12,558 nucleotides of DNA from Flavobacteriaceae bacterium UBA5079. GTDB lineage: Bacteria; Bacteroidota; Bacteroidia; Flavobacteriales; Flavobacteriaceae. This document shows positions 1-6,876 of this stretch, one piece after another; position 1 is the first letter of the stretch, and each line of letters opens with the position of its first letter. The DNA lies in contig DIAL01000007.1 of NCBI GenBank assembly GCA_002414705.1, forward strand, positions 1 to 12,558. Direction: 5' to 3'. The position numbers were made by a program, and so were the translations under genes. The notes under the pieces are model-generated. The model was not told where the DNA came from, did no database searches, and saw only the letters and a list, made by a program, of their open reading frames with translations.

Positions 1-897
1 ACGAACCCATTCACTACCTTCCCAAGCTCCAACGCGTGCGTGCATTCGGCTTTTGTTCATTGGACCATGACCTTTTACAACTTGCCAAAACTCATCCCAA
101 TCAATTTCTCCAAAATCATAACTACCACGTTCTTCATTCCATTTTAAATCTGGATCTGGAATTGTTAAACCAATAAGATCTGCTTGAGGAACGGTTTGAT
201 CTACAAACTGTTGGCGCAAATCGTCATTTGATTTGCGTTTCAATTTCCATTTCATGGATTGTTCCGTATGAATGGATTCTGCATCGGTTGGACCTAACAT
301 CATTAATGATGGCCACCACCAGCGGTTTAAAGCATCTTGAGCCATAGCTTTTTGCTCTGGTGTTCCTTTTGCTAATTTTAGCATGATTTCAAAACCTTGA
401 CGTTGATGAAAACTTTCCTCCTTACAAACACGAACCATAGCACGTGCATAAGGGCCAAACGAGGTGCTACATAATGGCACTTGATTAATTATTGCTGCGC
501 CATCTACTAACCAACCAATAGCTCCCATATCTGCCCAAGTAACTGTTGGGTAATTAAATATGGATGAGTATTTGGCTTTTCCTGAATGCAACTGATCATA
601 TAGCTCATCACGAGAAACACCTAATGTTTCGCATGCTGAATATAAATACAATCCGTGACCAGCTTCGTCTTGAACTTTTGCCAATAAGGCTACTTTTCGT
701 CTTAAGGATGGCGCTCTGGTAATCCAGTTTCCTTCTGGTAACATACCTACTATTTCGGAGTGTGCATGTTGAGACATTTGCCTAATATGCGTTTGTCTGT
801 ATTTTTCTGGCATCCAATCTTTAGGTTCAATTTTTTCATCACGCGCTATCCGTGCTTCAAATTGTTTTTCTAGATTTCTTACTTGTTCTTCACTCAT
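1..897 (-). CDS. paaA: PaaA, phenylacetyl-CoA 1,2-epoxidase subunit A (3' end outside window)
   Basis: Diiron oxygenase subunit that epoxidises the ring of phenylacetyl-CoA in the cytoplasm, as part of the PaaABCE multicomponent enzyme. I translated the minus strand from the ATG at 895-897; 299 codons are present and the reading frame is open to the window edge. Family-typical stretches are visible: E48 in [13 protein letters not shown], the ExxH pair E78/H81 in QDEAGHG, and a second ExxH pair E161/H164 in KEESFH, which fit the ferritin-like diiron ligands. The substrate-pocket region around GWLVDGAA (about 128-135) is also family-like. The paaE stop lies 17 nt upstream, so the two are almost certainly one operon. 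PaaA proteins are usually slightly over 300 residues, so only a short C-terminal piece is missing. Downstream paaB, paaC and paaD are expected beyond the left edge but are not seen. Confidence 0.96.
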   Translation of the reverse strand, partial: MSEEQVRNLEKQFEARIARDEKIEPKDWMPEKYRQTHIRQMSQHAHSEIVGMLPEGNWITRAPSLRRKVALLAKVQDEAGHGLYLYSACETLGVSRDELYDQLHSGKAKYSSIFNYPTVTWADMGAIGWLVDGAAIINQVPLCSTSFGPYARAMVRVCKEESFHQRQGFEIMLKLAKGTPEQKAMAQDALNRWWWPSLMMLGPTDAESIHTEQSMKWKLKRKSNDDLRQQFVDQTVPQADLIGLTIPDPDLKWNEERGSYDFGEIDWDEFWQVVKGHGPMNKSRMHARVGAWEGSEWVR

Positions 898-914
898 AGC
901 ATTTTGTTTTTTTA

Positions 915-1988
915 TTAAACATCAAAATCAACAACCACTTTATCGGTTGTTGGCACTGCTTGGCAACTTAACACATAGTTTTGTGCCACTTCTTTTTCTT
1001 CCAAGGCATAATTGACTTTCATTTTCACGGAACCTTCTTTTACTTGACATTTACACGTGCTACAAACACCACCTTTACATGCAAAAGGCAAATCGGCTCC
1101 AGCAGCTAAAGCGCCATCCAGTATGTTATCAAAATCATCATCCATGATGAAATGAAATTCTTTTCCACCATCGATAATAGTGACTTGTGTTCCGTTTACT
1201 TTTTCTTCTAAAACTTCAGCAATATGTTTGTTTTCTTCTTCACTACTTCCTGTAAAAAATAATTCGTAATGAATATGATTTTTGGGCATTCCAGCTGCTT
1301 GTAATTCATCGCGAATTAAGAAAATCATATCTTGTGGACCACAAATAAAGGCGTGATTAGTATCTGGAACATCAATAAAGCGATTGGTTAAAATTGCCAT
1401 TTTATCTTTATCAAAACGTCCATTTAAAAACGGTATATCACGTTGTTCTTTAGTTAAAAAATAGAAGACTTGAAAACGCCCGAAAAATTCATTTTTAAGC
1501 TGCTCTATTTCTTCTTTAAAGATAATGGATTTAACGGTTCTATTCAAATAAAACAATTTGAATGTACTATTTGGCTCGGACAACAAATGTGTTTTAATAA
1601 TGGATAACATAGGTGTTATGCCACTTCCTGCCGCAAATGCGATGTAGTTTTTTGAGGCTTCTGGTTCACAGTCTACATAAAACTCACCATGTGGTGCCAT
1701 GACTTGGAGTTCATCGCCTTTTTTTAAGGTGTTGAATGCATAATTAGAAAAAACTCCGCCCCTAATTGTTTTAACTGCCACTTTCCATTCGTTATCCAAA
1801 GGACTTGAGCAAAGTGAATAATTCCGACGAATATCCTCTCCATTAATTTCCTTACGTAACGTTAAGTGTTGCCCTTGTTTGAAATGGAATTTGCTTTTTA
1901 AATTGTCGGGAACATCAAAAGAAATTACGACTGTATCTTTAGTTTCTTTATATATATCTGCAACTTTTATGTTGTAAAAATCTGCCAT
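915..1988 (-). CDS. paaE: PaaE, phenylacetyl-CoA epoxidase reductase subunit
   Basis: Electron-transfer subunit that passes electrons from NAD(P)H through FAD and a 2Fe-2S centre to the PaaA diiron site. The 357 residues show the standard order: an FAD-binding barrel with RNYSLCS at 55-61, an NAD(P)-binding domain with GSGITP at 121-126 and CGPQDM at 216-221, and a C-terminal plant-type ferredoxin domain. The cluster cysteines are visible as C304, C309, C312 and C342 in CKGGVCSTC and LSCQ. The ATG at 1986-1988 gives the usual family length. It is the first paa structural gene here, directly followed by paaA. The 68-nt upstream gap holds a consensus-like -7 element and a palindromic operator, so control by the adjacent TetR regulator is likely (inference). 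Related oxygenase reductases share this architecture, but the paaA neighbour settles the call. Confidence 0.95.
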   Translation of the reverse strand: MADFYNIKVADIYKETKDTVVISFDVPDNLKSKFHFKQGQHLTLRKEINGEDIRRNYSLCSSPLDNEWKVAVKTIRGGVFSNYAFNTLKKGDELQVMAPHGEFYVDCEPEASKNYIAFAAGSGITPMLSIIKTHLLSEPNSTFKLFYLNRTVKSIIFKEEIEQLKNEFFGRFQVFYFLTKEQRDIPFLNGRFDKDKMAILTNRFIDVPDTNHAFICGPQDMIFLIRDELQAAGMPKNHIHYELFFTGSSEEENKHIAEVLEEKVNGTQVTIIDGGKEFHFIMDDDFDNILDGALAAGADLPFACKGGVCSTCKCQVKEGSVKMKVNYALEEKEVAQNYVLSCQAVPTTDKVVVDFDV

Positions 1989-2007
1989 CTTGAAATTTAT
2001 ATATTTT

Positions 2008-2025
2008 AACTAACAACTGTTAGTT
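2008..2025. promoter_or_regulatory. Candidate TetR-family operator in front of paaE
   Basis: AACTAACAACTGTTAGTT has two perfectly complementary 8-bp arms around a 2-bp centre. It sits 19 nt upstream of the paaE start and 7 nt downstream of a TAAATTTG -7 element on the minus strand, so it would cover the transcription start or early transcribed region, a typical repressor position. The neighbouring TetR gene is the obvious candidate binder. Binding and effector are inferred, not shown. Confidence 0.6.
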
Positions 2026-2032
2026 TGGGATA

Positions 2033-2040
2033 CAAATTTA
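2033..2040 (-). promoter_or_regulatory. Candidate -7 element of the paaE promoter
   Basis: Minus-strand TAAATTTG is an exact match to the Bacteroidota -7 consensus TAnnTTTG, placed about 45 nt upstream of the paaE ATG. No clear TTG is found at the usual -33 spacing, so the call rests on the -7 match and its position next to the operator palindrome. Confidence 0.4.
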
Positions 2041-2056
2041 CAAAATAAAATGATAA

Positions 2057-2626
2057 CTAATTATTAATTCCCATGATTAAGACTTTACTTAAACTTTTAG
2101 AAAGTTCTTGAGGTGAAACATCTTCTTTTTTGGGAATCCACAAATAGAGCGAGCGAAGTGTAGAAAGTATAGAAAACAACATGACTTCCACATTGGAATC
2201 GGTGATTTCATTACGCTTGACACCTTCTAATAATATACTTCTAAAATCGGCTTCGTAGCCATTTCGTAATGATAAATAATAGTCTCTTTTTTCTTCTAAA
2301 TGCATCCAATCATTGTTTAAAGATGCCATTCCGTACGTGTTTTGAGCTGTAATATCCACATGTAATTTTACAACAGCTTGAACTTTTTGTATGGTAGATA
2401 CGTTTGAAGATTTAATTTCCAGCATCCCTTTAGTAAAAGCTTCAGCAAGAGAAATAATGATGTCTTTTAATATGTCTTGTTTGGAACTAATATGATTGTA
2501 TAAACTGGCAGCTTTAATTCCCATTGCAGTAGCAATATCTCGCATGGTAACAGCACTATAGCCTTTTTCTTTAAATAATTTGGCTGCTGTGTTTATAATT
2601 TCCTCTTTCCTAGTTTCTGGCTTCAA
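2057..2626 (-). CDS. TetR/AcrR-family transcriptional regulator, probable paa repressor
   Basis: A 189-residue protein with an N-terminal TetR helix-turn-helix: helices span about residues 6-50, with AAKLFKEKGYSAVTMRDIA followed by GIKAASLYNHISSKQDIL. The C-terminal two thirds is a helical ligand-binding domain of the usual size. It lies immediately upstream of paaE in the same direction, with a palindrome in the 68-nt gap, so it is probably the local regulator of phenylacetate degradation, perhaps sensing phenylacetyl-CoA (inference from known PaaR-type regulators). The start is unusual: the first usable codon is TTG at 2624-2626. An in-frame TAA lies seven codons upstream (2645-2647), no in-frame ATG or GTG lies between, and the first internal ATG (residue 28) would cut into the DNA-binding domain. 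Confidence 0.9.
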   Translation of the reverse strand: MKPETRKEEIINTAAKLFKEKGYSAVTMRDIATAMGIKAASLYNHISSKQDILKDIIISLAEAFTKGMLEIKSSNVSTIQKVQAVVKLHVDITAQNTYGMASLNNDWMHLEEKRDYYLSLRNGYEADFRSILLEGVKRNEITDSNVEVMLFSILSTLRSLYLWIPKKEDVSPQELSKSLSKVLIMGINN

Positions 2627-2700
2627 ATTGAAGTAGCATTTGATTTACTAATATTAATTACTTATATTATAATTTGTAAATGTATATAAAAAGATAGACT

Positions 2701-3006
2701 ATGGGGTTTTTTGATTATATTTTTGGTGTTAAAAAACGTCAAGTTCAACTATATTTAGATAATGGTGCAACCATTTTAGATGTTAGAAGTCAACGTGAAT
2801 GGGATAGTGGACACATTGATAAAGCTGTACATATTCCGTTGGACGAATTACGAAATAGATTAGCAGAAGTAAAACAATTAAAAAAACCTATTGTTGTTTG
2901 TTGCGAAAGTGGTGTACGTTCGGCAAAAGCAGCAAAATATTTGAATCTGGAAAACATTGACGCTACTAATGGTGGTGGCTGGGTAAGATTGCAAAAAAAA
3001 TTATAA
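2701..3006 (+). CDS. Small single-domain rhodanese-like protein
   Basis: A 101-residue sulfurtransferase-like protein. One rhodanese domain fills nearly the whole sequence: LDVRSQREWDSGHI at 26-39 is the typical substrate-side motif, and the active-site loop CESGVRS at 68-74 has C68 as the likely persulfide-carrying cysteine (CxxGxR). C67 just before it is an extra cysteine. There is no signal peptide, so it should be cytoplasmic. The ATG at 2701 starts divergently from the TetR gene with a 74-nt gap. Its last leucine codon and stop (TTATAA) overlap the end of the convergent DUF4230 gene. The physiological sulfur donor and acceptor cannot be told; GlpE/PspE-like roles are possible. Confidence 0.93.
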   Translation: MGFFDYIFGVKKRQVQLYLDNGATILDVRSQREWDSGHIDKAVHIPLDELRNRLAEVKQLKKPIVVCCESGVRSAKAAKYLNLENIDATNGGGWVRLQKKL

Positions 3007-3615
3007 TTTCAATTGGTTTAAAGCATCTTGATTTTCAATCTGAATATTGTTGTATTCCAATGTCCATCCTAAAGAACTTGTCAGAATATAAAATTTTGCC
3101 AATTCACTAATTAATCGGTTTTGGGCATTGGCTTTTATATCCGATTGTTCTAATTTTTTTAACAACGATTTTTTTACTAAACCTTTAATATTGTTATAAT
3201 CTTTCGCTTCAAACGGATTAAAAAAATCAGCTTCAATATCATAATACTCTAAATCGGGACTTATTTTGATTTCTTCTTTTGGAATACTTAATATGGTTAA
3301 GGTTTTGGTTGCTTTGTTGATTTTATATTCAATTTTACTCAAATCATAGGATATAAAAACATCTGCATTTACAACCACCAGTGCTTTTTTATCAGACGTG
3401 AAATAACGACCTAGAAGTTCTTTGGAATTGCTATAATTAAGCACCTGACTAAAATGTCCTTCTGTTACAATTAGTTTGCCTACATTTTTAATTTGCTCTT
3501 GAATAAGTGCCGAACTCTCTTTAAGTGTGGCCTGATTTTCTTTATCGTCACCACAATATTTAAAGGTAAAAAGCACAACTAGCGTAATGACAACTCCGAA
3601 TAGAATTTTTCTCAT
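3001..3615 (-). CDS. DUF4230-family membrane-anchored protein
   Basis: A 204-residue protein with an N-terminal hydrophobic segment (about residues 4-18, KILFGVVITLVVLFTF) that should act as an uncleaved anchor or signal. No good lipobox precedes C21. The rest looks like the DUF4230 family: a helical stretch with VGKLIVTEGHFSQVL, a beta-rich part with ALVVVNADVFISYDLSKIEY and LTILSIPKEEI, and a helical C-terminus with the SLGWTLE motif. The biochemical function of the family is not known. It starts with the ATG at 3613-3615, 57 nt downstream of the response regulator stop in the same direction, so it could be the last gene of that operon. It ends in a 6-bp tail-to-tail overlap with the rhodanese gene. 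Confidence 0.82.
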   Translation of the reverse strand: MRKILFGVVITLVVLFTFKYCGDDKENQATLKESSALIQEQIKNVGKLIVTEGHFSQVLNYSNSKELLGRYFTSDKKALVVVNADVFISYDLSKIEYKINKATKTLTILSIPKEEIKISPDLEYYDIEADFFNPFEAKDYNNIKGLVKKSLLKKLEQSDIKANAQNRLISELAKFYILTSSLGWTLEYNNIQIENQDALNQLKL

Positions 3616-3672
3616 ACACGAATGTACAAAAAATCAAAACGCAATAATTGGTTCATTAGAAATTCAATCTAC

Positions 3673-4323
3673 TTAAATCAAATTATTTTTTTTAGCCTTA
3701 CTAACGGCTTCCAGTTTATTATGAACTTGAAGTTTCTTGTAAATATTCTCAATATGTTTCCGAACAGTTCCGGTGGAAAGAATTAAATTTTCTGCAATTA
3801 AAATATAGCTTAAACCTTTGCTCAACTGTTCTAAAACTTCTACTTCACGTTGGGTTAATTTTATAACGTCTTGATCTTTTTTACTTTCAATATCCATAGG
3901 ATTACGAAGTAACTTAAGCGTTTTCATTGCGATTGATGGATTCATAGCTGCACCACCATTTATGGTTTCTATAATGCCATCATGCAAATCTTTAGCATTA
4001 ATTTCCTTTAGCAAATATCCATCTGCTCCTGCTTTAATGGCATTGAAAATATTTTCATCATTATCAAAAACGGTCAGCATAATAATTTTAATATGCGGAT
4101 ATTTTTGTTTGATGATTTCAGTAGATTCTATACCATTGAGAACTGGCATTTCAATATCCATCAGAATTAAATCGAGATTATGATTATCCTCTAATTTTAA
4201 TAATAAATCTGAACCATGACTAGCTGTAAATTTCAAATTTAAATCTTCAAAAAAAGACAACTTTTCTTTAACAGCCGTTATTAAAAAGGAATTATCATCT
4301 ACAATCGCTATTTTAACATCCAT
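3673..4323 (-). CDS. NarL/FixJ-type (LuxR HTH) response regulator
   Basis: A 216-residue two-component regulator. The receiver domain covers about 1-122, with the acidic pair D9/D10, phosphoacceptor D56 in LILMDIEMP, T84 in MLTVF and K106 in LLKE, all intact. A linker follows, then a LuxR-type helix-turn-helix at about 155-212 (LTQREVEVLEQLSKG, then STGTVRKHIENIYKKL). The cognate kinase is the next gene upstream, 59 nt away. The start ATG at 4321-4323 is preceded by a 16-bp box and a -7-like element that recur in front of the lipoprotein gene at 7404. The box may be this protein's own binding site, giving autoregulation (inference). The output genes are otherwise unknown. Confidence 0.95.
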   Translation of the reverse strand: MDVKIAIVDDNSFLITAVKEKLSFFEDLNLKFTASHGSDLLLKLEDNHNLDLILMDIEMPVLNGIESTEIIKQKYPHIKIIMLTVFDNDENIFNAIKAGADGYLLKEINAKDLHDGIIETINGGAAMNPSIAMKTLKLLRNPMDIESKKDQDVIKLTQREVEVLEQLSKGLSYILIAENLILSTGTVRKHIENIYKKLQVHNKLEAVSKAKKNNLI

Positions 4324-4342
4324 AATTATTACAAGTTTTTAT

Positions 4343-4389
4343 TAAAAATAGTTGATTTAAAAACAAGAAAACATACGACGAATTACGTA
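4343..4389 (-). promoter_or_regulatory. Candidate activator box plus -7 element in front of the response regulator
   Basis: On the minus strand, TACGTAATTCGTCGTA (4374-4389) is followed after exactly 23 nt by TATTTTTA (4343-4350), a 7/8 match to TAnnTTTG. The box overlaps the kinase stop codon (4383-4385) and lies 50 nt upstream of the response regulator ATG. Its ends form a TACG/CGTA dyad with 8-bp spacing. The same layout appears at 7435-7481. Function as a LuxR-type activator site is inferred from the repeat and the fixed spacing. Confidence 0.5.
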
Positions 4390-5180
4390 GTTTCAGTTTT
4401 AAAAACTCGAATGGTTGTTCCACCTTTTTCAGAACTCATTATTTCCAAATCTGCATCCAATTCATGCGCACGTTTTTTTATGTTTTCAAGTCCATGACCA
4501 TAAGTGATTTTAGTCATATCAAAACCGGTTCCATTATCTATAATTGTCATTTCAAATGTGTTTTCTTTTATAGAGAAATTCACATTAATAGTTGTTGGAT
4601 TTGCATATTTTAAGGCATTATTGACAGATTCTTGTATTATTCTGTAAATATTCATGCCTTGAACCGATGTGAATAATTTATTAGATTCAACGTCCTCATT
4701 AACATTAAAACTAAAGGCTATAGAATCTGATGATTTATTCGCTTTTTCAATAAAATTAGAGATTCTGGATTGTAAATCTTCAAATGAAATGGCGCTTTTA
4801 TTCATAGCCCAAATCGTATCACGCAATTCATAAATTGTAGCCGTTGTAAATTGGCTGATAGTTTCTAATTTAGTATTCAGATTCTCTGGAAGTTTGAATC
4901 CGTATTTTAAGTTATCTAAAGACGAAATTATAAATGTGAGTTGTGCACCAATATTATCATGCAGATCTCTACTGATGTGTAAACGCTGATCTTGTAATCT
5001 ATTTTGCGTTTCTATTTTTACTAAAGCTTCCTTCAGTTCACCTTCTTTTTTAAGTTGCTTGTTTTTTAGTTTTTGCTGGTTATAAACTAAAAAACCTAGC
5101 AAAGAGATTACAGCAGCCAAACCAACTAAACCTAAAATAAAGCTATTTTTTTCGCTGATATCACGTTCATTTTCGGCCAA
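4383..5180 (-). CDS. Sensor histidine kinase, catalytic half (HisKA_3/HATPase), separated from its TPR half by tandem stops
   Basis: Membrane histidine kinase of the NarX/DesK-like group. One transmembrane helix lies at about 14-34 (FILGLVGLAAVISLLGFLVY), followed by a coiled coil (about 35-66), the dimerisation helix with phosphoacceptor H74 in SRDLHDNIGAQL, and an HATPase domain with N box ESVNNALKYA (184-193), G1 DNGTGFD (215-221) and G2 GHGLENI (228-234). All catalytic motifs look intact. The coordinates begin at a TTG (5178-5180); no ATG occurs upstream of H74. The same frame runs back without interruption through 14 sense codons to two TAA stops and then into the TPR ORF, so the ancestral protein was very likely a single TPR-kinase of about 628 residues. 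It may now be translated from a non-ATG codon, or be the silent half of a pseudogene. Confidence 0.85.
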   Translation of the reverse strand: MAENERDISEKNSFILGLVGLAAVISLLGFLVYNQQKLKNKQLKKEGELKEALVKIETQNRLQDQRLHISRDLHDNIGAQLTFIISSLDNLKYGFKLPENLNTKLETISQFTTATIYELRDTIWAMNKSAISFEDLQSRISNFIEKANKSSDSIAFSFNVNEDVESNKLFTSVQGMNIYRIIQESVNNALKYANPTTINVNFSIKENTFEMTIIDNGTGFDMTKITYGHGLENIKKRAHELDADLEIMSSEKGGTTIRVFKTETT

Positions 5181-5228
5181 TTCAGCACGTTGAATTAATA
5201 TATGTTTCTCTTTTTTTTCTGATTATTA
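5181..5228 (-). other. In-frame junction with tandem TAA stops between the TPR and kinase halves
   Basis: Reading on from the TPR ORF in the same frame gives two consecutive TAA codons (5226-5228 and 5223-5225), then 14 sense codons reading SEKKEKHILIQRAE, which join the kinase ORF at the TTG. The residues on both sides look like the usual linker of one-piece TPR sensor kinases, and no frameshift is needed. The stops sit in a short AAT run. Confidence 0.9.
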
Positions 5229-6269
5229 TTCAATTTCCAGTTCTGCAATTTTATTTTTTACATCCATATTTTTAATACTATCTTTAAATATGGTGTAACG
5301 TTTATAATAATCGAGTGCTTTTTCTGGCTGTTTATTAGCTTGATAGTAATTCGAGTAATTTTCCAACGCGACTTCAATATCTGTTGCTACTTTGTAGTTT
5401 TGCGCATAATAAAATGCACTATCTATATAAACTTTGGCTTCTGTAGCCCTATTTTTTTCTAATAAAACTTGTGCAATATTGTTGTAACTGGCACCTACAC
5501 CTGAATAATTTCCAATGGCTTTTTCTAACTCTGCAGATTTTTCAAAATAAACAAGTGCAGAATCTACTGACTCCATATAATAGTAAACAGCTCCTACATT
5601 ATTTAAGGATTCTGCAATTCCCTTTTGATCTTTTAAGTCATTTTCAATCGCCAATGAGTATTTAAAATATTCCAGAGACTTTTGTAAATCACCTTCATTA
5701 GCATAGATAATTGCAATATTGTTATAAACTTCAGAAACACCTTTTTTATTTTGTAGTTTCTCAAATTCCGTTTTAGCTTTCAAATGATACTCTATCGCTT
5801 TGTCATTTAGATTGTTAAAACTATAAACGATACCAATATTATTATTTGCAGTTGCTGACTCTCGCGTCATTTTTTTTGTATCGTAAATGGCAAGAGCTTT
5901 TAATAAATAGGTTATAGCATCTTCATACAAGCCCAAATTTCTATTTACAGCTCCTATATTATTATACGCCGATGCCGTTATAATAGAATCGTTTGTAAAA
6001 CTTATAGATTTAAGAGAAAGTGCTTTAGATTTATCAAACTCACCCAAATGCCGATAAACAACCCCTTTACTATTTAGAATACGTCCTATTTCCTTTTTAT
6101 TTCCTTCCTTTTCTGCAATGAATAAGGCTTCTTCTAAAATTGAAATGGCTTTTTGGGTTTCGTTTATATAAATACCTAAAGCAGAATCATTTAAAACTTG
6201 TGCGCGATTTTGAGCAACAGAAATAGATATACTAGTAAGAATAAAAACAACTCCAATAAAATATTTCAT
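5226..6269 (-). CDS. Periplasmic TPR-repeat sensor half of a TPR histidine kinase
   Basis: A 347-residue protein with a Sec signal peptide (about 1-19, ending SVAQ) and roughly seven tetratricopeptide repeats across about 35-335. Repeated signatures include AYNNIGAVNRNLGLYEDAI, NNNIGIVYSFNNLNDKAI, VYNNIAIIYANEGDLQKSL and SLNNVGAVYYYMESVDSAL. It ends in a charged linker (KNKIAELEIE) and then TAA TAA. In Bacteroidota such repeats usually form the extracytoplasmic sensor of a one-piece histidine kinase, and here the kinase follows in the same frame. On its own this product would be a secreted periplasmic TPR protein that might still dock on the membrane kinase (inference). ATG 6267-6269 is chosen because it begins the signal peptide. 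A palindrome lies 28 nt upstream. Confidence 0.88.
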   Translation of the reverse strand: MKYFIGVVFILTSISISVAQNRAQVLNDSALGIYINETQKAISILEEALFIAEKEGNKKEIGRILNSKGVVYRHLGEFDKSKALSLKSISFTNDSIITASAYNNIGAVNRNLGLYEDAITYLLKALAIYDTKKMTRESATANNNIGIVYSFNNLNDKAIEYHLKAKTEFEKLQNKKGVSEVYNNIAIIYANEGDLQKSLEYFKYSLAIENDLKDQKGIAESLNNVGAVYYYMESVDSALVYFEKSAELEKAIGNYSGVGASYNNIAQVLLEKNRATEAKVYIDSAFYYAQNYKVATDIEVALENYSNYYQANKQPEKALDYYKRYTIFKDSIKNMDVKNKIAELEIE

Positions 6270-6297
6270 AAGTTCAATTTTTTAAAATATAAAATAC

Positions 6298-6314
6298 CAG
6301 ATTTTAAAAATCTG
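6298..6314. repeat. Perfect 8-bp inverted repeat upstream of the TPR gene
   Basis: CAGATTTT-A-AAAATCTG on the plus strand is a perfect palindrome around one central base. It lies 28 nt upstream of the TPR start and 45 nt downstream of the small membrane protein stop. It could be an operator or a weak A/T-rich hairpin in the leader. No strong T tract follows on either strand, so a terminator role is less convincing. Confidence 0.45.
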
Positions 6315-6359
6315 AAACTTTAAACTCTAACAAATCAGTTATTAAAGAATAAAGAAAAA

Positions 6360-6635
6360 TTAATTATAGCGCTCTTCTAATATAATCTTTTTCGTTGTAA
6401 GTAACTCCTGCGTTATTTGAAAAAGATTTTTAAGCAAACTGACATTATAATTTTCAAGGTAGTTATTTTTTGAAGCAACTTGCTCATACTGTTCAGTTTT
6501 AATAGCAATTTGCTCTTGCATGTCCAAATAAGATTTAGTGGCTATTTTTTGGAACAATTGGGTTTGATAAAACACCCGAAAAGCTGCTAAAATCAAAATA
6601 AAAATAAGACTAAACAATGTTACTAATAAAATCAT
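6360..6635 (-). CDS. Small single-pass membrane protein with coiled coil, unrecognised
   Basis: I do not recognise this protein. From the ATG at 6633-6635 it is 91 residues. A strongly hydrophobic helix occupies about 1-20 (MILLVTLFSLIFILILAAF), followed by a mostly helical, charged and glutamine-rich tail with coiled-coil character (about 30-85, including SYLDMQEQIAIKTEQYEQ). An 11-residue upstream extension would need a TTG start inside a predicted hairpin, so the ATG is preferred. It lies 90 nt upstream of the TPR gene on the same strand, and hence may belong to the signalling block. The length and composition favour a real gene over a random frame, but no family match supports it. Confidence 0.5.
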   Translation of the reverse strand: MILLVTLFSLIFILILAAFRVFYQTQLFQKIATKSYLDMQEQIAIKTEQYEQVASKNNYLENYNVSLLKNLFQITQELLTTKKIILEERYN

Positions 6636-6654
6636 GTTACTAGTTTTAAGACAT

Positions 6655-6706
6655 AAAAAAAACACCAATTAAGAAAAGCTTTTTGGCTGTTCAAAAATTG
6701 ATGTTT
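6655..6706 (-). terminator. Weak candidate terminator or attenuator hairpin before the small membrane protein
   Basis: On the minus strand AACATCAATT (6697-6706) can pair with AATTGGTGTT (6661-6670), giving nine Watson-Crick pairs and one G-U, directly followed by eight T residues (6655-6662, partly within the arm). The 26-nt loop is long and the stem A/T-rich, so strength is doubtful. It would end transcripts from the lipoprotein gene or attenuate entry into the small gene. Confidence 0.35.
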
Positions 6707-6797
6707 TAATATTTAATAATTAATAGCAAGTTAAAACTACAATTAAAAGTGTGACATCAATTATTTTTTCGACCAACGGCTTTTTAAAAAAGATTAA

Positions 6798-6822
6798 GCG
6801 TAATAACGTTTAATCATTACGC
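6798..6822 (-). terminator. Hairpin downstream of the lipoprotein gene
   Basis: GCGTAAT (6798-6804) and ATTACGC (6816-6822) are perfect complements around an 11-nt loop, 54 nt downstream of the lipoprotein stop. On the minus strand a T run follows after about 6 nt. A competing pairing GATTAA (6792-6797) with TTAATC (6810-6815) overlaps it. It may act as an intrinsic terminator or as mRNA 3'-end protection; the spacing to the T run is longer than ideal. Confidence 0.4.
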
Positions 6823-6876
6823 CCAATCAGCACATCTCAACAACAAGATATTGCCTATTAAGATTTAAATTTCGTG

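Noticed and set aside
2640..2676. Promoter for the rhodanese gene (TTG 2640-2642, TATAATTTG 2668-2676)
   Set aside because: The -7 match needs an extra base and the spacing of 25 nt is longer than the usual 19-21, so it is not listed as a feature.
3962..4183. Plus-strand frame opposite the response regulator
   Set aside because: Antisense to the conserved receiver domain; composition looks like a shadow frame.
6636..6668. 11-residue extension of the small membrane protein from a TTG
   Set aside because: The TTG and the following T-rich codons coincide with a hairpin arm and its T tract; the ATG at 6633-6635 gives a cleaner hydrophobic start.
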